NCBI GenBank assembly: GCA_038373885.1
Contig: JAWZYV010011610.1
Location: 186,001-250,000 of the forward strand
Reading direction: 5' to 3'
DNA length: 64,000 bases
From: Cheiracanthium punctorium
Lineage: Eukaryota; Arthropoda; Arachnida; Araneae; Cheiracanthiidae
Made by a program: the position numbers and the translations under genes. Positions within the stretch are counted from its first letter, which is position 1. Every line of letters starts with the position of its first letter. The notes below the pieces were generated by a model. It was not told the origin of the DNA and made no database searches. It was given only the letters and a program-made list of their open reading frames with translations. Shown piece by piece: positions 1-12,700 of the stretch.

Positions 1-596
1 TAGCACCCTAGTGCTAGAAAAAAAAAAAAAAAAAAAAAAAAAAAACTAAAATTTTTGCTAATTATCAGAGGAAATAAAAACATATCCGAGAAAGTCAAGC
101 AAAATCGAAGAACTTAGCAGATATGCATAATATTAAAATTTGGCAATATTTTACCAGAAGTTGCTTAGCTTGGGCAATAGGAGTATCCCGAGATCTACAC
201 TCAAGAACAAGAAAAAAGGGAAAAGTTGCTTTATTTGTCTGTTTAAAGTTGTCTAAGGAAAGATTTGGAGGTTTTAAGTCATTTTTATGAACTACGGTGA
301 TTGTGTGCTAATAATTTTTAATCAATTAGTGAGTAATTCAAGTGTGAATATTTAGAGAATCCTCCCTAACTGCTCTAACCTTACAGATAAAATATTAGCA
401 TTTTTTTTTTTGTGTGTGTGCGCTGTCAGGGAAAAAAAAAATTCTCACCATCCCATCATAAAAAGGAAAGGTGTAAGAATAATATATATATATACTAGTT
501 GTCTGCCAGGAGTCGAAATTCGACCACAAAGCATTAAATTTTTTAATTTGAGTGTGAATAAAGTTCTTCTGTCAAAGAGTATGGCTCACCATTCCA
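1..596. other. AT-rich intergenic sequence
   Basis: Poly(A) tract near 19-45, a short TG run near 410-420 and a TA run near 483-494. No coding or element ends recognised. Confidence 0.5.
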
Positions 597-599
597 TAT

Positions 600-840
600 A
601 CAGTGGAACTTACTAAAGTGACCACCTTGGCTAAGAGACCATCTGTCTTTAGTGACCACTTTTGTACAATTTCACTTTACAACCACCACACTTTTCAGTG
701 AAGACAGTGTTTTTGTAAAAACTATCACATTTTTCTAAATCGTGTGGGTCACAGATAACGTGGCCATATATTTTTTCCTTCAAAACGGGACATCTACTGT
801 TTTTAAGGTAATAGTGTAGGGAGACTGAATTTCAGGTCTG
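600..840. mobile_element. pogo/Tigger-like element end
   Basis: TA followed by CAGTGGAACTTACTAAAGTG, with repeated 'GTGACCAC' motifs after it, is the style of pogo/Tigger-type termini (CAGTNGAAC... next to TA). A matching second end was not found nearby, so the 3' limit is arbitrary. Confidence 0.35.
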
Positions 841-3800
841 GGCATCTTTTAGTTAAGAAAAACGCGCAAACAAGCTTGTGTTAATGTTAATTTCAAAATA
901 AAGTGTAAAAAAAAAGCCTTTGCTAAAACACACATACACTATAAAAAAGAGTGCAAGACGTACGTTTCGGGAGATACAAGCGGTAGGCCCTACTTCGACT
1001 TCAAAAATACATTCCGACGCAGGCAGGAAGGTGAGAAATGTAAACAAAAGGACACAGACAAAAGGAAGTTGTCATTCAGAAGTAAAAAAAAATTCTTAGA
1101 AAACCAGAATGGACATGGGGGGGGGGGGGGAAGAAATAAGCAAAAGAGGAACATGACTTGCATTTTGAGAGGGGAGGAAGGGATGTTAGTTTTTTTTTTT
1201 TTTTTTCCAGACACTGTCGTTGGATGATTTTAGATTTTTAGTGGCCTTTATTGAAATCGGTACCCTGGGTTGCACTCTTTCTAAAAGCAGGTCATTTTCA
1301 AAAAACGGGAGATTACGGTGTCCCAAAGCTGTGCTTGGGGACAACGCGACAAGCCACTTAAAAACAGGACGTATGGTCACCTTAGTCATAGGGTCATCTC
1401 CCTCTACAGACCTTGGATTTCACACATTCATTTTGTATTTTGAGCAATTTAAGCTAATCTAAAAAGTCTAGTGGGCCCCCTCCCAAAATTGAGCCGTCCT
1501 CGGCTAAAGGCCCATTATGTTTAGAGTTATAAAATCTTAAACTCTTGAATGATTGAACTCTACTTGATGAGGCGTACCACTGACCATGTATAAAAGCTTG
1601 CTGCCTCAATAAATTTGCACTTTTTTTGAATGATTGTCCTTGAGATTTATTTTCTGTCACTGCAAATGCAGGTATATTTGAAAAATGAGTTTTTTGAAAG
1701 GATATGGTAAAATAGTATCAGAATATTTTATAAGTGGAATTAAAATTATTTCATTGCCAGTGGTTTCAGTTCAAACTTCGCAATCAATAGCATTACAACG
1801 TATAAACTTGAAGCGCATTCTTGTTCCATTGACTAATGTTTCCTTTGTATTTAAGTTTCTTAGTATTGAAAGAAAATTGCATTGTTATACTAATAACTTA
1901 TGTGATGTCAAACTATGGTACTTTTTGATTAGCCAGGTGCAAATCCCACAAACTGTTTTTCCTGGGAAACGTTTAAAGACTACTTCTGAAACACTGTCGT
2001 TCCCCCCACAAAAGCTGGAAATTTTAATCCATAAACAAAATAGTATTTAAATACAGAATTCAATATATACAAAAATATCAATATACTAGAAAGAAAATTG
2101 TATACTTATTGGTTACATAATGGGGAACAGGATAAAATGTGTGGGGATTAAACTTCCAAAATATGGAAAGGGGTAAACAACTATGTACTGGAAATCGCTA
2201 TAGGTTTGTAAGTATTTAGCGAAGATCACAATTATTTGGGAATTTTTCACTTGCTCTCGGCTAACCGAAAAAAAAAAAAAAACAACAACAACAAAAACCC
2301 CAAACCACTCACAGTCAAAGAATTTAAAAACTCTACTCGATAGTTATTGATTTCATTGTCATCATAGCAAATTATTTTATCGTAGCTACGGTGCTATGTT
2401 CTCTATTCATCAGATATTCGATTAAGTCAGCATTAATAAAAGGTCAATCATCATTTTTAGGTTCTATTATAGCTGACTTCAATATGTATCTGAACGTATG
2501 TTTTCAGAAATATTTCCATACACTTTATTAATAATATTATTTTCATTTCCTATTAACTGCTGAGGTATTTCTTCAGGTTTAAAACATGGCATTTACAATG
2601 CTTCGCGCACTTATCGACCATCTAAAATGTGTCGCGTAGCACATTTTAGTCATTGGTGTTTCATCAAATTGGGGAATAATTCCACTTTTTACAAATTTTG
2701 TTATAATACTATATAGTACTGCTGAAACTAAGTGTTGTTATTTCAAAATTGACACAACAATGGTAAAATTGCCCAACCTCGCGCAAAATATTGTGTGCCA
2801 AATTACTTTGCTAATTTTTTTTGGTGTACTAATATATTACACAAAAATTTTAACATTTGCACAGTCACCTCCATACGAACTTTAACTGTGCCGAATTTCA
2901 CACTCATCCATTCGCGCAATGTGCTGCAAAAGGGGCACAAAGTTTTTCCTTAGCGTATTTATACATGCATAGATATATATATTTTAATATATATGAAGCA
3001 TGAAAAATCTAAATTTTAAAAATGCAGAATTTAGGGGAGAAGGGCATGAGCTTGGTAGTAATTTATTTGTATCTGTACTAACTACAAAAATGAAAACTAT
3101 ATCTTTTTCATCAAATATTTTATTCATTTTATACAACAAATCACTGGGTATAGTAATTTATTTTCAAAAGCAAATTCTACTTACAGTTATGTACAAGCAT
3201 AAATATAATCAAAGGCCACAAAAACAATTTTCATAGAAAATACATATATACAAAAGAAAAATTATGATTGTCTAATGGATATATATTATCACTAAATGGA
3301 AGGAAGACCTATTTTTACATTTTAGTGAGGGTTCCTGCCTAGTAGGAAAGAGCTGTTACCCTGTCAAAATGTTAGCTACTCTGAAAAATACATGTATTAG
3401 GAACTTGTAAAAAATCTCTAATTGGCTAATAACAATTTCTATGAAATCTCCGAAACATTTATTAAATTTATGCACATTATTTTTATTATCAGCCCATGAT
3501 ATGATTAGGTCTTTTCTCAGAAAAGAACATAGCTATTTAGGAAATGTCCTAGTTGTTCATCTAGTGCATCTTTATTAGTGATATGTCTAGCAGAAATAAT
3601 TTGAATCCAATGTTTGCTTAGTTTATGCTATGGTAGATATATGCCCAGAGTAATTTGAAAGGTAAACTACATCTTACTACTTAACTTTTTCTAACATATA
3701 GGAGTCAGAGCACACAAGCTCTATTTCATTTTTAAACATGTGTATGAAAAAATATATATATATAATATATATATAATTACACTTTTGAAAGCAAACCTCT

Positions 3801-3980
3801 TTCCCTCCCCCTAGTACATCTTTCTAAGTGAGCAACACAATAATTAAAATTGTACAATAATGCATGTAAAAAAAGGTACTTAATTTAAGAATGAATATCT
3901 TGAACGGTACAAAAGATCCACACTTTTAAGCTTCCTAAAAACTTGAAAGCCCCCCCCCCCCCAAAAAAAAAAAACTAAGT
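841..3980. other. AT-rich sequence, no gene seen
   Basis: Contains G12 and T-rich homopolymers near 1119 and 1190, and a fairly GC-normal patch at 1220-1420 with open frames on both strands that match nothing I know. The patch ends in TATGGTCACCTTAGTC, similar to a hAT MITE end at 30671-30686. The remainder is featureless. Confidence 0.4.
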
Positions 3981-3981
3981 C

Positions 3982-4200
3982 TACTCCTACATTAAAATTC
4001 TAAAAGAAATGTATTTAAGTTAACATTTTAAAATGTTGATAGTATCTTTCACTTAAAAGTTATTCCAGTATGAATTTAAAATTACGTATTTTGTTCTTAT
4101 CAAGAAATTTAAATGATTTTTCTAAAATTATTAACTAAAGCATGTTTTAAAATATTTTGAAGCAACAAAAACTAAATTTTGAGGTTATATAATAAAAAAG
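3982..4200. repeat. diverged duplicated segment, copy A
   Basis: From about CTCCTACATTAAAATTCTAA to GAGGTTATATAATAAAAAAG. It is collinear with 5786-6105 over roughly 200 bp with substitutions and small gaps. Shared blocks include TTCTAAAAGAAATG, GTTATTCCAGTAT and GCATGTTTTAAAATATTT. Confidence 0.6.
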
Positions 4201-5785
4201 TCTTTCATAATATCTTGATTCATAATATTTTGATTTATATCAAAAGATATTACGTACATAAAAAAAAAACTTAAAATTCCACACTGAAAATTTAAGTAAT
4301 ATGTTTGATGAAAAGAATGATATGAAAAGATAGGTAATGTGATTTTTGAAATGCGAGTGTACTTTTTACCATTATTTAAGGTGATGGTTTTTGTAAACGT
4401 TAATTGAATATAATGGAAGATATTTCCAAGTTTCACAAAACACATTATGCATCTTCAACAGCTAAGTAGTCAAGAAAAATCAAAGATAAAACATCAGCAG
4501 CTTTGTGTTGTTGGGATAATACCACTTTCAGGTTAGATGTTCATACAAGGCAACTTAAAGACAAACATAACTTTCAACAGAACTTGATTATTTGAATTCT
4601 TAATTATAATAGAAAAGCAAAAAGATGGAATGATAAAAAAGTTAAATGGTGATGGTCAGCAAAAAAATCATATGAAAGTTTATCAACAATGCACATAAAA
4701 AAAAAAAAAAAAAAAAAAATCTCACTACAACAAAAGTCAATTTTTGCCTTTGCATCAAACTCTGTACTACATACAAATTTCCTTGTTTGAATAAAATTAT
4801 AAAGCTGCAATTCCTATGGTGCAGTAGAGTTGAATTTACAGAATTCATTTCTTTAGTTTCACTTCTACAATTCTAACTATAACAATACTAGTTATCAAAA
4901 GATATCAATTTTGTGATGAAATGTATGGAAGCAGTTACATTCAAGAGAAATTGTGCTTATATAACTGGTTTTTCCTACCCACCCTAAAAAGTATCACCTG
5001 TTTAAGGGGGAAAAAATGGAATAATATATTTGCACTCAATGACTACTTTATCAAATGAAATTAAATAAATTTCCTTAATTATGGCACTACCATATGCAGT
5101 TCTTCAAATGCCACAGGTTACTTGATGATGGATTTAATAAAGAAAAATATTTAATCAGTTAACTAAAAGCATGAATTAGGATGCTGAAAATTTTGAATAA
5201 AGCATAGAAGTGTACATTTTGCATACACATATAATAATAATTACTAGTTTTTTTTTTTTTTTTTAAACTTTACGAAGACTTACAAAAACTAGCAACCCCC
5301 CCCCTCCCTCAAAGGAATTTCTAATGGTAACATTATTTTTTAAAATTATAACCTAGGTCATTTTATGCCCTTCAGAAAGAAAATAGCTTTAAACTTCTTA
5401 AGTATATTAAGAACTTAATTAATTCTGTTACCCAGATTTATATATATTTAGCCAATAAAAAATATTTGAAACTTTACTGAATAATGATCATGGCTATATA
5501 GTTTGACTTGAAAGTACTTGTAAGGTTTCTAACAAATGAACAATAGTGAAATAAAAAGAGATAAATAATGAAAGTTGTGTAATCTGTAAACCCCTTTAAT
5601 TCATATTCAAGGACAGCATTTTACTACCCAAAATTTGATTTCAATAATAGTAAAACCATTGAAATGCTAAGAAAACTATCATTAAAAAAAAAAAAAAAAA
5701 AAAAAACTTAGATGACACATTTTAAAGGGGAGAGAGGGAACAAATAAAATTTTTAAAATGAAACATAACTGAATTGTCCGAAACC

Positions 5786-6105
5786 TGCTCCTGTATTAGA
5801 ATTCTAAAAGAAATGCATTTAAGTTAATTTTTTAAGATGTTGATAATATATTTCACTTAAGTTATTCCAGTATACATTTAAAGCTACCTATTTTGTTCTC
5901 ATCACAAAATTTAAAAGATTTTGCAAAAAGTATGAACTAAATAAGCATGTTTTAAAATATTTGTGTTTTGTATGTTTAAATTAACATGTTAATATTTATG
6001 TTTAAATTACAAAACACATAAATTGTTAATGTTATGTGTTTTAAAATATTTTGAAGTAACAAATACAAAAAATGTTGAGGTTGTGTAATTAATAAAAAAT
6101 AAAAA
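5786..6105. repeat. diverged duplicated segment, copy B
   Basis: Partner of 3982-4200 in the same orientation. It carries an extra ~90-bp insert around 5960-6045 that is itself palindromic: TTTGTATGTTTAAATTA facing TTTAAATTACAAAACACA. No coding content. Confidence 0.6.
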
Positions 6106-7399
6106 TAAACAAAACTTAAATTCTTCACTGAAAATTTATCTATTTAAAGAATTGAATGAAATATACATTCCAATTCAGAATTTTAAACTACAATTGAATT
6201 ATTTTCTTGAATATTATTTCAGATTTTATCAAAAGAATTAATAAATATTATGTATCCAAATTAAAATCAGAAATTAGCCACAAATGAAGTATAAAAAATT
6301 TGAATATCTTTAACAGATTAAGAAGTGACCTAGGCATTTTTCTGTAGGATAGAGGTATAATTCAGAGGATAAGTAAAGGGTCTGTTAAAGATATATTTTA
6401 CTGTTTTAACTTCTCTATGACAGATCAAGTATTTGGAAATAAAATATAAAATCCTTAAAGAAAATTTGCTATTCTCACAAATTAAAAAGACTATAGGTAT
6501 TTCATCTACAGACTCTCACTTATGTTAAGAAGATTAAACATTTCAGAAATAGCTTTTTCAACAAAAGATATAACCATTAGTTAAAAAAAGAAAAATATAT
6601 ATATATATATTCTACAAAATAAAAATATTATACAAAAGCTATGACTAGAATATTTTACAACATAAAATACCACAGAATCTAGACCTACTAATATACATTA
6701 AAAAACATCCTGAAAGCTATTTCCAATCCATGGTAAAAGTATTATGAGTGAAAGGCAAAGCTATTTTCATTTAAAAACCATGCAATTACCAAAATTGGTA
6801 AAATAAAAAAATATTTTTTAAATGTATGTATATATTTAAAAAAAGAACCTTTTCCAGAAACATTCTTCATTACTAAATAGTATTGTAAAGTTGATAAAAA
6901 TTAACAGATGTCTGGCAATATACAGACATAAAAATTGGTATATGTGCACATAAAAAAATCGATTTTATAAAAGTGTAGAAGCTTAAAATGAAAAATTTTA
7001 TCAAAATTATTAATGGTATATCATAGATAATTAAAAGAAAAAAAAAACATTTATTCTGCATATTTTCAATAATAAAAAATTTAAAGCACTAGTATATCAA
7101 AAGATATTCACAGAAGATGCTCCACACTTGTAGATCAACTGGAATTCAGAATGACAAACTTTTACTAAGGAATATTTTTTTGTTTTTGTTTTGTAATTTT
7201 GTGAAAGTTTGCATATCTAACCCTTAAGGTAGCTGCCATTTAGTAATTTTTAATGGATGGAGAAATAACTGCCTTAAAGTACTAGAATTTCTATCACAAT
7301 CAGCATGCTTACATAAATGCATTGAGTGTTTGGCACTCTAACAGCAGATATTTAAAGGCACAAATTAATGGCAGTATTAATCTCTTATGGATGCAAACA
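6106..7399 (-). other. probable 3' UTR or downstream sequence of the RhoGEF gene
   Basis: Very AT-rich, next to the stop codon. Contains a TA run at 6596-6610. Nothing coding seen. The extent of the UTR cannot be set from sequence. Confidence 0.4.
7050..7055 (-). terminator. possible polyadenylation signal
   Basis: AATAAA on the minus strand, about 345 nt past the stop codon. It is the closest canonical hexamer I noticed, but the 3' sequence is very AT-rich and further candidates exist downstream (e.g. near 2523), so the true site is uncertain. Confidence 0.3.
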
Positions 7400-9751
7400 T
7401 TAAACTTGGCCTTCACCTTGAAGTTTGTCAACAACATGTTTGACCCAACCTTTGACCCTCGGAGGGTTGTTCCTGCTGCTCATGTTTCCATTGACTCTGC
7501 TGCCAGATTCCATGACAGTATTCACAGTGGATGCAGAATGTTCAGAGCTAGTCTCACTTTCTTCAATCTCTTTGTTTAATACCAAATTACCCCATTTGTC
7601 TAAATCTAGCCTTTTCTGAATGTATGGCTTGGAGGAAGGGCTGGTAATGATAGTAGAAGCTTCCTCATTCTGAAATTTAACATTCTCTTCCAAAATGCGT
7701 AACCTCTCCAATATAGCTTGGTTGACTTTACGAGCACACATGATTTTGGGAGATGAAGGCAATGCAGCATCTATATTGCCATTTTGAAAAACATAAGAAT
7801 TCTCCTCCGCTTTAGGTTCCTCTGACTCTTTAGAGAGAGTTACTAACCTAGGCTTCTCAACAGTGCTGAAATCTGCATCTTCTGGATCACTGTAAATGGC
7901 AGAGTCCCTAAAGACATCTTGTGCTAATGCATTTTCAATTTCGTCAAAAGTCCGTTCGTAATAGCTATCAGCAGATGTATCACTGGCCTCTGAGACTGAA
8001 TCATCACATTCATCCGATTTTGAAAATTGAGAGCCATGGAAACAAGATTCAGCATTGCCAGTCTTATCACCGTCGCTGGATGATGTGGCATTGGAAGACT
8101 CTGAAAACAAACTGTCAGGACGAAGATCCTTCAGAAGTTTTGATGAAAGAATATATTTTGGCACACTGTATTCGGATTCCAAGGGTTGAGCCATTCTAGC
8201 ACCGATTAGTGAACTTTCAGATTTATAGGTTGCTAAGGTAATTTTATCATTCTTTCTTTCAGGTGTAATGTCAGTGATTTTTATCTCGTGTTTCTTTTTG
8301 TGCCGCATCACAGAAGAATAAGCTTTTGCAACTGAATGAGCAAGTTTGGCTGTGAATATTTTTGGACTTAGTTCATTTTCACTTTTAATACTCGAATGAC
8401 TACCAGAACGTTTAAAACCCTGTTTGTTGGCCGCATTATCAGCTGCTCCCTGGCATTTCAAGAGTTCTGGAGAAACTGCATCCTGTGACGTAGGACTGAC
8501 GATAGTGGCTCGAAGACCTGCTATTTTAGATCCCATGTGAGAGAACAGGTGTTTGAGAGTAGCATATTTAGAAGCTGCCTGGTGATAAATTTTAAGTTCT
8601 GGGTGAATTGAGTGAACATTCTCCATACTAACAGCAGGGGTGTTTGTGCAGCCTGTAGTAGTGTCATGCTCATCCCCATTGTTCTGTGGCTGGAAATAGT
8701 ATTCTGTGCCTGTGTATTGCGAATAATCTAGAACGACATAGTCTAAATCATCTCCAAAATCTGCATGGGATGGTTTATCCGATGCAATGGTGAAAGGGCG
8801 ATCGCCATGAGCAGGTCGTGACCCATCTAACCTCATTCTCATGCGACAAGTGCTTTCTCCTATGGTCCCATTCACCTCTCCAGAACTATTCGAGCTATCT
8901 GTTGCAAGTTGAAAACTTCGAGGAAGAGAACCACTCTTTTTTCCACCATCTGCAAGGTGTTCTTCCTGTTGCTTTAACCAAGTGGCTGGAGCTATTGGAC
9001 TAGTTTCTTTTGGAGTGATAGACAGAAGTGATGAACCGATGGGGGGTAAGTTACTGGCAGACTTTTTTGATTTTCCTTTTGTATCACCATTGGTTGAATA
9101 TTTAAAAGAAATATTGTGCTGCAGGGACTGAACTCTTGCTTTGGCCATACCTGTAAAAGACTGCACACGTCGAATTGCTGAATTCTGTTTCCATGAACTC
9201 ACTGAACTTCCACTTTCAGAATCTTGATCTTTTTGGTGTTCAGTTTTAGAGCAGTGATCACTAGAATTTTTTGTATCATTTTCATACCTGCTCTCATAGG
9301 ATTTTTCAATGTCAGATAAGGCCTTCTCTTGATTATATGAACTGCTGAAGTCTGAATAACCATTATGCATATCTCGGGTTGCATAAGCATGTGCATGGAA
9401 GAAAGTGACATATTCACCACTGTTGTCAAAGGCATCCTCTGAAGCTTCAGAGTATGTGCGATCACGATAAGAATGGGGTGGTGGACAGTAGTTCAACAGC
9501 TTCTTCCCATCAACTTCTTCATTTTCAGTGTCTGTTGTTTCCTCAGGAACACTATTCCATGTTTTCCATGATGGTCTGAACCTACGATCTCTGGTATTCC
9601 TTTGATTTAGGGTTGGTTCAGGCAGGCTGTGTCTAATTCTGGTACCTCGGCTGAATGGAATATTGGATACAGAATTAGATGAACAACTGGAAATATTCTC
9701 TTTATTTCCCAATCGACCGAGTAACCATCTTTGTTTGTGGCACATATCCTC
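7400..9751 (-). CDS. PLEKHG: PLEKHG-like last exon: long Ser-rich C-terminal tail
   Basis: 783 codons and a TAA stop (7402-7400). The acceptor is tgtatttag before 9751, so the exon starts GAG GAT ATG ([20 protein letters not shown]). The tail is dominated by Ser, Glu, Asp, Asn and Thr, with many possible phosphosites. It also has islands that look structured: [19 protein letters not shown] (Tyr-rich), [20 protein letters not shown] (helical), [20 protein letters not shown] (helical, basic), a likely coiled coil [15 protein letters not shown], and a short C-terminal helix [12 protein letters not shown]. The family has comparable long unstructured tails. I see no frameshift. Plus-strand ORFs over this exon are shadows. 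Confidence 0.95.
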   Translation of the reverse strand, partial: EDMCHKQRWLLGRLGNKENISSCSSNSVSNIPFSRGTRIRHSLPEPTLNQRNTRDRRFRPSWKTWNSVPEETTDTENEEVDGKKLLNYCPPPHSYRDRTYSEASEDAFDNSGEYVTFFHAHAYATRDMHNGYSDFSSSYNQEKALSDIEKSYESRYENDTKNSSDHCSKTEHQKDQDSESGSSVSSWKQNSAIRRVQSFTGMAKARVQSLQHNISFKYSTNGDTKGKSKKSASNLPPIGSSLLSITPKETSPIAPATWLKQQEEHLADGGKKSGSLPRSFQLATDSSNSSGEVNGTIGESTCRMRMRLDGSRPAHGDRPFTIASDKPSHADFGDDLDYVVLDYSQYTGTEYYFQPQNNGDEHDTTTGCTNTPAVSMENVHSIHPELKIYHQAASKYATLKHLFSHMGSKIAGLRATIVSPTSQDAVSPELLKCQGAADNAANKQGFKRSGSHSSIKSENELSPKIFTAKLAHSVAKAYSSVMRHKKKHEIKITDITPERKNDKITLATYKSESSLIGARMAQPLESEYSVPKYILSSKLLKDLRPDSLFSESSNATSSSDGDKTGNAESCFHGSQFSKSDECDDSVSEASDTSADSYYERTFDEIENALAQDVFRDSAIYSDPEDADFSTVEKPRLVTLSKESEEPKAEENSYVFQNGNIDAALPSSPKIMCARKVNQAILERLRILEENVKFQNEEASTIITSPSSKPYIQKRLDLDKWGNLVLNKEIEESETSSEHSASTVNTVMESGSRVNGNMSSRNNPPRVKGWVKHVVDKLQGEGQV

Positions 9752-12700
9752 CTAAATACAGAAGAAACAATCAATTAGATGTATAATTTTCACACCAGCA
9801 CATGTTAATGACTAACAGTAAAAGTATAAGCAGATTGTACTAATTAATGATGAGTACATAAAAGATGACCAATTTCTCATTTTAACAGCATATTAGTACA
9901 AAATAAAAAGTTTCAACAGTACTTTAAGCATCCTAAAATTTAGAATATTAATCAGACATCATCAACAAAAATTAGTAAATAAACAATTACACCATACAAA
10001 CCATAAATATCTACAGTGGATAAAAAGCTGACTGATCATTTCATTTCCTAGGTATGTTTATTTTTGTGAATTTATTATTTACAATCACAAAATTTAGAAC
10101 TATTTTTAATACTGGAGATAAAGAGAGCTGAGATACTATGTGAACAGCTTCTTTTGCATGAAGTAATTGTTTAAAAAATATATAAAAAATTGTGAGCGAC
10201 CCGGGATTTCTATGCCCACTCCTGCGTAAGCCACTGGTATTAAAATAATTCAATGAAGTTCAGTATGTTTCTAAAATGTCGGCGTTTAGGGGGCCATCTG
10301 CCCTATTTTATGGTACATTTTATTCCATGAACTCATGGAATACGCATAGACCGGTGCAACCATTCTTTCTGTATGAAAGGAGTGATAATTTTTGTTTAAA
10401 GAATGCTCTCATATATGCACCCACAGAAGGGGCTAACCCCTTTCATCCCATAAGTGCAGAAATAAAAATGGAAATATCTTAAAAATAGGTAATTCTCATT
10501 GAATAAAACAATTTTAATTTAAAATATGGTAATTTTTAATTTACTTCGAAAAATGGTCCAGCAAAAGAAGTTTTTGATATGAAATAAGAACTCACAAATA
10601 ATAAAGATATTATGCTTTTAGAGACGCAAAGTAGTTGATATCATACTGAGATCCCCTGCCCTGTGAATTTTATATATGTGGCCCAATCCCTGGATCTCAG
10701 TATTCGAGAACCCGCTCCCAGAAAAAACACGAGTCACAAGCTTTCCTTTACACTTTTTATGATAAGAATGAACAGGTTAAACCAGCGTTCAGAATTATAA
10801 AAAGGGGGGGGGGGGTTGAGAAAAAAAAAAGAATGGCATATGTCTTTGGAAGATTTCTATGTGCACTCAGTAATTCGGATAATTTAGCATTGTATAAAAC
10901 CATAAATGTGTATAAAAATAATCTGTAAATCAGAGAAAATAAGCTCTAAATACAACTTTGTACAACTTCGCTAAAAAAAAATCTTTTTGGTTATGGGTTT
11001 ATGTATGGGCGGCATATACCCATAACAACACTGTCCCGGATGTGTTGTTATGGGGCACTATATAACATCCTATTACCGATTCTATTAGTAGTAACGAAAG
11101 TAACGAGTAACGAATACTTAGTAACGAATAGCGAACATCTAAGTAACTAATACATACGGATACTCATTTTGTCGTTACTTTTACAGCACTACAATTTACC
11201 TTCAATATCAACTTTTGCATATGAAATTTAGGTAGCACAATTGCTTAATTTTTAGTACATAAATAATAATTTTGAAACATTATAATGAGATTGCTTTTCA
11301 CCAATATAATACAATGAAGAATATGACTGTTAAACGCTAAGCCCTCAGTTGGTATGGGTGAAAATAATACTTGCATAACAAAATAATACACTACAATAAC
11401 ATTTTTTGTTCTTACAGGGTATCTACTGAACTACAGGGGGAAAAAAAAAAAAAATCAAATCATAACATTATGCAACATACAGACATTTTGTTGTTCATGA
11501 AATGCAATTAAATGCAATTATGACTCTTCTCTTATTGAAGCCAGGGTTGCCAGATCAAAATTCTTGAAAATAGCCAAATGGCTTCTTAAAATTAGCCAAA
11601 AATAGCCACTTTGATTGCAGCGCCATCTTTTGGATTTTCGAGAAAACCTTTAAAAAGTCTAGAATATAGCATAGATCTGATTCACAAGCGTATTTTTGTG
11701 ATTAAATTAATAACAATAATAATAGTTTGAAGATTAGTAGATCGCAAAAATAAAGAGTTATTACTTAGAAATTTTGCGGAATAATAAATCGAATTGAATG
11801 CATTGGTTAGGAAACACTTTCTAACGTTTGAGAGGGCGCAAGCGATTACTATTTGAGGAAAAAAATCTTACACACAGGCATAAATGCTTTGTTGCGGAAA
11901 AAAATGTCGGTAGATTCATCAATATATAAAGAAAACTTAGCCTTTCTTAACTCTTGAATCATCTCTTCGAATAACGATAGGCTTATGAAATTCTTAATGA
12001 GGCATGCACACTTTGTTTGGAGTTTCAGATCCTCTAGTGCACTACCTTTTGAATACGTTTTCACTATTTCACCCTATTTCAGCCCATAACAAAGACTAGG
12101 TGATTTTCAATTTTAATGTTTGATAATGAAATCTTTACGCACTTTAAATTTTTAGCATACAGGGTGTCCAAATAACATAGTTGCACTATTTAATATTTTA
12201 TCTATTAGAGAAAAGAGGGCAATGTAAATTGAAAAAATGTTCAAAACAAGGTAGAAAAAAGACTTAAGAAAACGTTCCACTCGTTAATTTTTAAAAAGTT
12301 ACACATTTTAAATATGTGCGAAAATTCCCAAATTAGTTAAATGTGCCCCCTGCACTCATGAGGGGATGTACAAAATTGTAGAATTATACCCTAAGAACTG
12401 TCAGATGTATGAAAAGAAATATATTCTGATTTAAACAAATTTTCAGTGGCTCTCGAAAGGGGAGGGGGAACCTCACACCAAATTATCGCGTTTCTGGAAT
12501 TATACAAAAATTGTGAAAAAAAAAAAAAAATCATTTTTTTCAATACTAGTAATAAACATTTACATTCAAGTTTACGTAGTCCCGATCATTTTTGTTTAAA
12601 GATACTTTTGAGACGGTTTACGATGAAAAGCTGAAATTTTGTTTATCTCTTCATTATTATGGGGAACATTTTACTAACAGGGAATTTTCCGTAGAGGCAA

